Positions 58,491 through 64,000 of a DNA stretch of 64,000 nucleotides are shown in pieces. Positions within the stretch are counted from its first letter, which is position 1; the number at the start of each line of letters is the position of its first letter. A model generated the notes under the pieces. The model was not told the DNA's origin. It saw nothing but the letters and a program-made list of their open reading frames with translations, and made no database searches. The position numbers were made by a program, and so were the translations under genes. Source of the DNA: CAYNXB01 sp964401045 (lineage in GTDB: Bacteria; Pseudomonadota; Alphaproteobacteria; Sphingomonadales; Sphingomonadaceae); NCBI GenBank assembly GCA_964401045.1, contig CAYNXB010000004.1, positions 1-64,000 of the forward strand, given 5' to 3'.

Positions 58491-59693
58491 TCAGCCTTCG
58501 AGCGTCATGCGCACGAAGTCGACCGTCTGCCGGGTGGCGGTGGCGAACTCGTTCGCGGTCGCCTGGAAGCTGCCGAACTGCGAGAACTGGTCCGGCGTCA
58601 TGCCATCGTATTCATAGGCCTGGCGGAAGCTCGGCAGCTTGAGCAGCTTTTCGATGCTTGCCTTGTTCGGCTCGCGGTCGATCGCCGCGGCGTCGAACGG
58701 GGCGAGCTCGTCCTGCGCCGCCATCAGTCCGGCGATGTAGCCCGGCGGGCAGGTGTAGACCATGTCGCTGCCGGCATAGTCCTCGATATGGCGGCTGACG
58801 GTCCTGCCGGTGCGCTCGTCCTTCTCGACCCGCATCGAGCACTGCAGCATCTTCGACGGGTGATTCTCGCGCTTGCCGAAGTGATAGGCGCGCTTGAGCA
58901 CCGCTTCCTCGCCATCGCGAATCTCGGGCAGGGTCAACTCGATCCCGCGGGCCTTGGCTTCGGTCTTCCAGTCGCTCAATTCGCCGAGACGCGCCGACAT
59001 GTGGGTGATGACCGAGCGCCACTTCGAAAGATCGACGCCCGCTGCGCGCGCGCGCAGCAGCCCGGCACTGACCGCGGCCATGCAGCGCACATACTGCGGT
59101 ACGGTGAAGCTGGTGGTGTTGTTGGTGCTGATGCCGCGCGCCGTCAGCTCCTCGAGGATCTCGTAGCCCTGCTTCGAGCCGGGCAGCTTGACCATCACGT
59201 TCGGCCCTTGCGCCGCGATCGTCAGACCCTGCGCGAGCATCTTGTCGCCATCGGTGACGAACCGCGGATCGACCTGGCCGGAGAGCCAGGCGTACTTGCC
59301 GCCGGACTTGTCCCACACCGGACGGATCGCCTGCGCGCCCTTCTTCACCAGATCGAGGTACATCGTCCAGTAGACGCCCTCGACATCGAGCCCGGGATTC
59401 TTTGCGGCAATCGACTTGATCTCCGCTGCCCACAGCTCGGGCGCGAGCTTGATCGCCTGGAGCGACAGCGGCGGATTGGTGGTTACGCCGCGGAAGCCCA
59501 TCGTCCCTTTGGAATGAATGGTCTCGTTATTGTAGAGGCGATTGAGCTGCGCCTCCCAATCGGCGCGCTTGCCTTCGGGCGCCTTGGCCAGCGTCTCGGC
59601 CTCCCAGCTCGGATAGATCAGCGGGCTGGAATCCCACCAGATCTCCGCATCAGGGTTGGTTGCCGCCAGCTGCTCCAGCACGTTCTCGCTCAT
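58491..59693 (-). CDS. Transaldolase family protein
   Basis: 400 residues, longer than the usual 215-340 of transaldolases. GFRGVTTNPPLSLQAIK corresponds to the substrate-phosphate strand, VMVKLPGSKQGYEIL to the VKIPxT Schiff-base Lys strand, and GISTNNTTSFTVPQ to the following segment. An extra C-terminal part (YTCPPGYIAGL...LPSFRQAYEYDGM) is unlike TalA/B. It could be a transaldolase, fructose-6-phosphate aldolase relative or an aldolase for a different ketose/keto acid. Separated from the lig operon by the small membrane peptide. Confidence 0.75.
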   Translation of the reverse strand: MSENVLEQLAATNPDAEIWWDSSPLIYPSWEAETLAKAPEGKRADWEAQLNRLYNNETIHSKGTMGFRGVTTNPPLSLQAIKLAPELWAAEIKSIAAKNPGLDVEGVYWTMYLDLVKKGAQAIRPVWDKSGGKYAWLSGQVDPRFVTDGDKMLAQGLTIAAQGPNVMVKLPGSKQGYEILEELTARGISTNNTTSFTVPQYVRCMAAVSAGLLRARAAGVDLSKWRSVITHMSARLGELSDWKTEAKARGIELTLPEIRDGEEAVLKRAYHFGKRENHPSKMLQCSMRVEKDERTGRTVSRHIEDYAGSDMVYTCPPGYIAGLMAAQDELAPFDAAAIDREPNKASIEKLLKLPSFRQAYEYDGMTPDQFSQFGSFQATANEFATATRQTVDFVRMTLEG

Positions 59694-59789
59694 CGGGGAC
59701 TCCTGTTTCGCGCGCCCTCTAACGCAGCCGGCGCGCGGGTTTAACCCCCCAGATGCTTGGGCGCGGGACAGCGGGTCTTTCGCCGGCGG

Positions 59790-60311
59790 CTACTTCGCGG
59801 CGACGGGCAGCGTCGCCGGGTCCCAATGCTCGTCGGCCTTGCCATCGACGAAGCGCCACGTGTCGAACCAGGTGGTGGTGTAGCTTTTGCTCGCATCGTC
59901 CGCATAGGGGATCGTGCGCACTGTCAGCACGGTCACGTAATCGCCTTCCGCCTGCACCGCCACCACCGGGCTGGTGAGCTTGTCGCAAGTCGGTGTCGGC
60001 TGGCGTTTGGCCACCTCGGTGAAGTAGTGGATCACGCCCGGCAGGCCCGAAGCGGCGAGCGGGTTGTGCTGGATGTACTTGTCGGTCAGCCACTCGCCCG
60101 CGCGGCTCCATTCGTTGCACTGGAGCAGCTCGCGCATGATGTGCAGCGCGGCCTGCTTGTTCTTCTGAAGGACCGGGTCGGCGTTCGTGAACAGCGATTC
60201 CGGATTCGGATGTGCGACCACCGGATCGCTCAAGGCGCGCATCTGCGCGGCCGCCGGGGCGCCCAAGACCAACGCTGCCGCTGCCGCAGCTATCAAAACC
60301 GTCGCTTTCAT
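59790..60311 (-). CDS. Exported SnoaL/NTF2-like protein (d)
   Basis: 173 residues. Signal peptide (to APAAAQ). Mature part has MRELLQCNEWSRAGEWLTDKYIQHNPLAASGLPGVIHYF, then VAVQAEGDYVTVLTVRTIPYADD, TWRFVDGKADEHWDP. It shares the YIQHNP and EHWD motifs with the array at 43.8-45.1 kb, but its C-terminus lacks the NxNGMF end. Stands alone, divergent from the band-7 operon. Confidence 0.8.
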   Translation of the reverse strand: MKATVLIAAAAAALVLGAPAAAQMRALSDPVVAHPNPESLFTNADPVLQKNKQAALHIMRELLQCNEWSRAGEWLTDKYIQHNPLAASGLPGVIHYFTEVAKRQPTPTCDKLTSPVVAVQAEGDYVTVLTVRTIPYADDASKSYTTTWFDTWRFVDGKADEHWDPATLPVAAK

Positions 60312-60441
60312 CGATGCTCTCCCTCGCAACCTTTGCGCCGAGTGTGGCTGCATCCGGCGCGCGAGTCCACCGCCCGCTTTCGCTTGGACGCCGCACCCCC
60401 CCGCGCTACGATGCCTTCCGGATCAAAAGGGGAGAACGACA

Positions 60442-61416
60442 ATGGACGGCAGCGTGATCGCGGGGATCCTGGCCGCAGTCGTGTTCATCTTCCTGATGAT
60501 GGGCGTGCGCGTGGTCCGCCAGGGCTACGTCTACACCATCGAACGGCTGGGCAAATATACCCTCGCCGCCGAGCCCGGCATGCACCTGATCATCCCCTTC
60601 ATCGACCGCGTCGGGCAGAAGGTGAACATGATGGAGCAGGTGCTCGACATCCCCGGGCAGGAGATCATCACCAAGGACAACGCCATGGTCGGCGTCGACG
60701 CAGTAGTGTTCTTCCAGGTGCTCGACGCGGGCAAGGCGGCCTATGAGGTGCACAGCCTGTACAACGCAATCATGGCGCTGACGACGACCAACCTCAGGAC
60801 GGTGATGGGCGCGATGCAGCTCGACGAGACGCTGTCCAAGCGTGACGAGATCAACGCGCGGCTGCTATCCGTGGTCGATCACGCGACCTCGCCGTGGGGC
60901 ATCAAGATCACCCGCGTCGAGATCAAGGACATCCGCCCGCCGGCGGACATTTCGGAAGCGATGGCGCGCCAGATGAAGGCCGAGCGCCTGAAGCGCGCCG
61001 AGATCCTCGAGGCCGAGGGCGCCCGCGCCAGCCGCATCCTGCGCGCCGAGGGTGAGAAGCAATCGGCGATCCTTTCGGCCGAAGGCAAGAGGGAAGCCGC
61101 CTTCCGCGATGCCGAGGCGCGGGAGCGCGCCGCCGAGGCCGAAGCGCGGGCGACGCAGGTGGTGTCGGCCGCGATCGCCGAATCCGGCGTGCAGGCGATC
61201 AACTACTTCGTCGCCCAGGAATACACCAAGGCGATCGGCAAGTTCGCCGATTCGCCCAACGCCAAGACCATCCTGTTCCCGGTCGAGGCCACCAACCTCA
61301 TCGGCACGCTCGGCGGGATCGGTGAACTCGCGCGCGAGGCGCTCGGAAACAAGGGCGCGGGTGAGGGCACCGCGCTGGCTGGCCGGGCCACCGTGCCGGT
61401 CACGCGGGATCGCTGA
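60442..61416 (+). CDS. SPFH/band-7 domain protein (stomatin-like)
   Basis: 324 residues. One N-terminal membrane helix (SVIAGILAAVVFIFLMMGV), then the band-7 domain GYVYTIERLGKYTLAAEPGMHLIIPFIDRVGQKVNMMEQVLDIPGQE, and a long charged coiled coil (residues about 180-260, RAEILEAEGARASRIL, EARERAAEAEARAT). Stomatin-like proteins form membrane scaffolds and work with NfeD-type partners such as the next gene. AAGGGGAGA precedes ATG 60442. Confidence 0.9.
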   Translation: MDGSVIAGILAAVVFIFLMMGVRVVRQGYVYTIERLGKYTLAAEPGMHLIIPFIDRVGQKVNMMEQVLDIPGQEIITKDNAMVGVDAVVFFQVLDAGKAAYEVHSLYNAIMALTTTNLRTVMGAMQLDETLSKRDEINARLLSVVDHATSPWGIKITRVEIKDIRPPADISEAMARQMKAERLKRAEILEAEGARASRILRAEGEKQSAILSAEGKREAAFRDAEARERAAEAEARATQVVSAAIAESGVQAINYFVAQEYTKAIGKFADSPNAKTILFPVEATNLIGTLGGIGELAREALGNKGAGEGTALAGRATVPVTRDR

Positions 61417-61892
61417 TGGACTGGCTGAGCCAGCTCGAGCCGCACTGGGTGTGGATCGCGGTCGGGCTGATCCTCGCCGCGGCCGAGATGGCCTTCCCCG
61501 GCGTGTTTCTGATCTGGATGGCGGGTGCGGCGCTCCTGACCGGCGTGGTCGCGTGGCAGGCGGACATCGGCGTGCCGTTGCAGGTGGTGATCTTCGCGGT
61601 GCTGTCGATCGTATCTGTGGTAACCGGGCGGCGCTGGCTGCGGGACAACCCGGTGACGGGAGCGGATCCGCTGCTCAATCGGCGCGGAGCGCAGCTCGTC
61701 GGGCAAACCGGCGTGATCACCGTCGCGATTGAGGGGGGCACCGGCCGGGTGCACCATGGTGACAGCGAATGGCTCGCGAGCGGGCCGGACATCGAGGCCG
61801 GCGTGCGAGTGCGCATCACCGGCACCAACGGGGCAGTCCTGGTGGTCGAACGCATGGTCCCGCCGGGCGGCGAGACCCTGCCCGCGCTCTGA
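61416..61892 (+). CDS. NfeD family membrane protein
   Basis: 158 residues. Two or three membrane helices (VWIAVGLILAAAEMAFPGVFLIW, GAALLTGVVAW, QVVIFAVLSIVSVV), then a short OB-fold domain RRGAQLVGQTGVITVAIEGGTGRVHHGDSEWLASG. The short NfeD1b form without the ClpP-like protease domain. TGATG overlap with the band-7 gene, the standard pair in membrane quality control. Confidence 0.9.
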   Translation: MDWLSQLEPHWVWIAVGLILAAAEMAFPGVFLIWMAGAALLTGVVAWQADIGVPLQVVIFAVLSIVSVVTGRRWLRDNPVTGADPLLNRRGAQLVGQTGVITVAIEGGTGRVHHGDSEWLASGPDIEAGVRVRITGTNGAVLVVERMVPPGGETLPAL

Positions 61893-61951
61893 CGCCCCCA
61901 TGTGTCATGCCGCTCAGGGACACATCTCCAACAAGCGATGTTCGCGCGCGG

Positions 61952-62899
61952 TTATGCGAGCTCGCGCTTGTCGCCAAAGCGGCCGTGCTTCCGGTAGCGC
62001 GTCATCCATCGGTCGAGGAACAGCGCTAGCGGCTTGGGCACGACGCCGAGGTCCTTGATCCCCGGCAGCGCGCCGTCCGCCACCTTGCTTGCCTTGAGCA
62101 GCGCCCACTGTTCGCGTGTCATCGGCGTGCCCGGCAGCGCGGCGAAAATCGCCGCGGCGAGGTCCGGCACCGCGAACAGGGCGCGCTGGCGGTACTGTGC
62201 CGCCGCGATGCGCCGGTGCAGCTCCATCATTGTCAGGGCCTCTGGCCCAACGATCTCGTAAGTCTGCCCGCCGTGGCGCGCGGGATCTGCGAGCGCGTTC
62301 GCCAGCGCCTCGGCCGCGTCGTCGACATGAAGGGGCTGCAGCTTCGCTTCGGCGCCGAATACCGGCAGCGCGGGGAGTGCGGCGATCAGCCCTGCGAACA
62401 TGTTCACGAACGCATCGTCTTCGCCGAACAGCACCGACGGACGCAGGATCGTCGCATTCGGAAATGCGCCCTGCACCAGCCGCTCGCCCTTCGCCTTGCT
62501 GCTGGCATAGGCGATCTCGGACTCCGCGTCGGCGCCCAGTGCCGAGACATAGGCGAAAGCCCGCATGCCTTCCCTGGCCGCGATCGCCGCCGCGCGCCCG
62601 GCCGCGTTGGCCTGCAGCTCGTCGAGATCGCCCTTGAACGCGCCGACCAGGTAGGCCGCGGCATCCGCACCGCGCAGCGCCGCGGCAAGGCTTTCAGGCT
62701 TGCGCACGTCGCAATGGACGAACTGCAGCTGGCCGAGGTTGGCGAGCGGGCGCAGGGTCCACGCATCGCGCGGGTGGCGCGCCGCGATCCGGAGGCGCGC
62801 GCCGCGATCGAGCAGTGCCTGCGCCACATGCTTGCCGAGAAAGCCGCTGCCGCCCACCAGCACCACCAGCTTGCCTTCGAGCGCCGCTTGTCTTGCCAT
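61952..62899 (-). CDS. NAD(P)H-binding protein, NDUFA9/complex-I-associated type
   Basis: 315 residues, atypical SDR. KLVVLVGGSGFLGKHVAQALLDRGARLRIAARHP (NAD(P) binding), VHCDVRKPESLAAALRGADAAAYLVG, YVSALGADAESEIAYASSKAKGE with the Tyr/Lys pair and FVNMFAGLIAALPALPVFG. The alphaproteobacterial relatives of NDUFA9 and of CoQ11 have this shape. Convergent with nfeD. Acts probably near the inner membrane in quinone or complex I function. Confidence 0.82.
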   Translation of the reverse strand: MARQAALEGKLVVLVGGSGFLGKHVAQALLDRGARLRIAARHPRDAWTLRPLANLGQLQFVHCDVRKPESLAAALRGADAAAYLVGAFKGDLDELQANAAGRAAAIAAREGMRAFAYVSALGADAESEIAYASSKAKGERLVQGAFPNATILRPSVLFGEDDAFVNMFAGLIAALPALPVFGAEAKLQPLHVDDAAEALANALADPARHGGQTYEIVGPEALTMMELHRRIAAAQYRQRALFAVPDLAAAIFAALPGTPMTREQWALLKASKVADGALPGIKDLGVVPKPLALFLDRWMTRYRKHGRFGDKRELA

Positions 62900-63062
62900 C
62901 GATCCTGTCCTGCGTTGGTTGGCCGGCCCTTGCCCCAAGCCCGCGCGCGCCGCAATCTCCGTTATCGGCGCCCGTTATTATGATTGACGAGCAGGCGCGC
63001 CAGCCGCTATCGGCCCGCCCCTGCCAAGCGCCCCGGCCATCAACGAGCCGCGGCGCATCCGG

Positions 63063-63150
63063 TGCCCAGATGGCGGAATTGGTAGACGCACCAGCTTCAG
63101 GTGCTGGCGCTCGCAAGGGCGTGGAGGTTCGAGTCCTCTTCTGGGCACCA
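63063..63150 (+). tRNA. tRNA-Leu(CAG)
   Basis: 88 nt including encoded CCA. Acceptor GCCCAGA pairs with TCTGGGC at 63140-63146 before ACCA. The D region (GGCGGAATTGGTAGACGC), anticodon stem CCAGC-TTCAGGT-GCTGG with anticodon CAG, a long class II variable arm (GCGCTCGCAAGGGCG) and T arm GGTTCGAGTCC are all present, as expected for leucine tRNA. It decodes CUG. Confidence 0.96.
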
Positions 63151-63195
63151 TTTCACTCCGATGACAGCGCTGTGACTACCCGCTAGGGCAGTGCG

Positions 63196-64000
63196 ATGCC
63201 CGAGCTTCCCGAAGTCGAGACCACCGTGCGCGGCCTCTCGCGCCACCTGGATGGTGCGCGGATCGAGCGTGTGGCGCTCCACCGGCCAGACATGCGCATT
63301 CCGTTTCCCGAGGGGCTCGTGCAGGCGCTGGCTGGCGCTCGCGTAGCCGGGCTGTCGCGGCGGGCCAAATATGGGCTGATCCACACCGATCGCGGGACGA
63401 CGCTGATCTTCCATCTTGGCATGAGCGGGCGCTGGCGGATCGATCCGGGCGAACTGGGCAAGCACGATCACCTGGTGATCGAGACGCCAGGCCATCGCTT
63501 CGCGCTCAACGATCCGCGACGGTTCGGGTTCGTCGATCTGGTCGATACGGCAGCGCTCGATGCCTACCCTGCGTTCGCTGTGATGGGGCCGGAGCCGCTC
63601 GGCGAAGGGCTCACGCCTCAGCATCTCGCCGCCGCGCTCGCGGGGCGCAAGCAGGCGATCAAGCTGTTGCTTCTGGACCAGCGGATCGTCGCCGGGCTCG
63701 GCAACATCTATGTCTGCGAGGCGCTGTGGCGGGCCCGGATCGATCCGCGCAAGGCCGGCGGCAAAGTCTCCAAGACGGTGCTGACGCGGTTGGTGCCGGC
63801 GATCCGCGATGTGCTCCATGCCGCGATCGGCGATGGTGGCTCAACCTTGCGCGACTACGCGCAGCCCGACGGCGAGCTAGGCTATTTCGCAACCCGCTTC
63901 GCCGTCTATGGTCGCGAGGGCCAGGAGTGTCACCGGGAAGACGGTGGGATGGTCCGCCGCATCGTGCAAGGTGCACGCAGCACCTGGTTCTGCCCGAAAT
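63196..64000 (+). CDS. mutM: Formamidopyrimidine-DNA glycosylase, 3' end cut by window
   Basis: 268 codons to the window end, only the last few missing. PELPEVETTVRGL is the catalytic N-terminus (Pro2 nucleophile, Glu3), RRAKYGLI has the conserved Lys, and HFN-type RRFGFVDL and LLLDQRIVAGLGNIYVCEALW the H2TH region. Removes 8-oxoguanine and FaPy lesions. The C-terminal zinc finger reads ECHREDGG...FCPK: the second Cys of the first pair is replaced by Glu, an unusual variant. Follows tRNA-Leu by 45 bp. Confidence 0.95.
   Translation, partial: MPELPEVETTVRGLSRHLDGARIERVALHRPDMRIPFPEGLVQALAGARVAGLSRRAKYGLIHTDRGTTLIFHLGMSGRWRIDPGELGKHDHLVIETPGHRFALNDPRRFGFVDLVDTAALDAYPAFAVMGPEPLGEGLTPQHLAAALAGRKQAIKLLLLDQRIVAGLGNIYVCEALWRARIDPRKAGGKVSKTVLTRLVPAIRDVLHAAIGDGGSTLRDYAQPDGELGYFATRFAVYGREGQECHREDGGMVRRIVQGARSTWFCPK

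Noticed and set aside
62815..63186. Plus-strand open frame running through tRNA-Leu
   Set aside because: It overlaps the tRNA gene and encodes no recognisable protein.

Overview
The window is high-GC, tightly packed DNA from an alphaproteobacterium, most probably a member of the Sphingomonadales (Sphingomonadaceae or Erythrobacteraceae). The evidence is a GapR (DUF2312) nucleoid protein, a DUF1244 protein, many TGATG and ATGA gene overlaps, two adjacent TonB-dependent receptors, and lignin-type aromatic catabolism genes (ligABCIJKU, a LigM-like O-demethylase, LigF-like glutathione transferases) of the kind known from Sphingobium and Novosphingobium. No gene-free stretch exceeds 300 bases. No insertion sequence, phage gene or CRISPR array was seen.

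Positions 1-21.9 kb are mostly core genome: the 3' end of nadE, a lipoprotein, gltX, pyk, DUF1244, gapR, a CPBP protease, a stress-type SDR, a YebC regulator, a DUF3147 protein, ruvC, an ABM protein, an ArsC/YffB protein, a YqeY protein, ubiG, lysC, an MFS exporter with a cupin under a divergent LysR gene, a nitronate-monooxygenase-like flavoprotein, a cyanophycin-synthetase-like ligase, a NUDIX hydrolase and an alpha/beta hydrolase. Within this part, 8.6-11.1 kb holds a four-gene operon of exported proteins (two large paralogues flanking two DUF6152 paralogues) whose function I cannot assign.

Positions 22-60.3 kb form a catabolic island. It contains (i) a LigM-like THF-dependent O-demethylase; (ii) a long minus-strand gene series at 25.3-35.8 kb: two GSTs, a PQQ dehydrogenase with a cytochrome c domain, an aldehyde dehydrogenase, an amidohydrolase, a phosphatase-like protein, an SDR, a LigF-like GST, a VOC protein, a quinone-oxidoreductase-like MDR protein and a TauD dioxygenase; (iii) a MetE-like methyltransferase; (iv) two tandem TonB receptors; (v) an ACMSD-type amidohydrolase with four NTF2/SnoaL-like genes in a row; (vi) a divergent SDR and dienelactone hydrolase; (vii) a CmcJ/NvfI-type protein with an aldo/keto reductase; (viii) the complete protocatechuate 4,5-cleavage pathway as two divergent operons, [DUF1932-ligJ-DUF2218-ligA-ligB-ligC] and [ligK-ligU-ligI-GNAT]. 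The pathway logic would be: uptake of plant or lignin aromatics by the receptors, side-chain or ether processing by GST/SDR/ALDH/PQQ enzymes, O-demethylation to protocatechuate or gallate, then ring cleavage to pyruvate and oxaloacetate. No transcription factor is encoded between 22 and 60 kb, but several palindromes recur upstream of these operons. The best is GTAAGCAATGCTTAC upstream of the GST operon, with a 12/15 match at the same distance upstream of the DUF1932-ligJ operon.

Positions 58.3-64 kb return toward housekeeping: a 56-residue membrane peptide, a transaldolase-like protein, a fifth island-type NTF2 protein, a band-7/NfeD pair, an NDUFA9-like protein, tRNA-Leu(CAG), and the start of mutM, which is cut by the window end.
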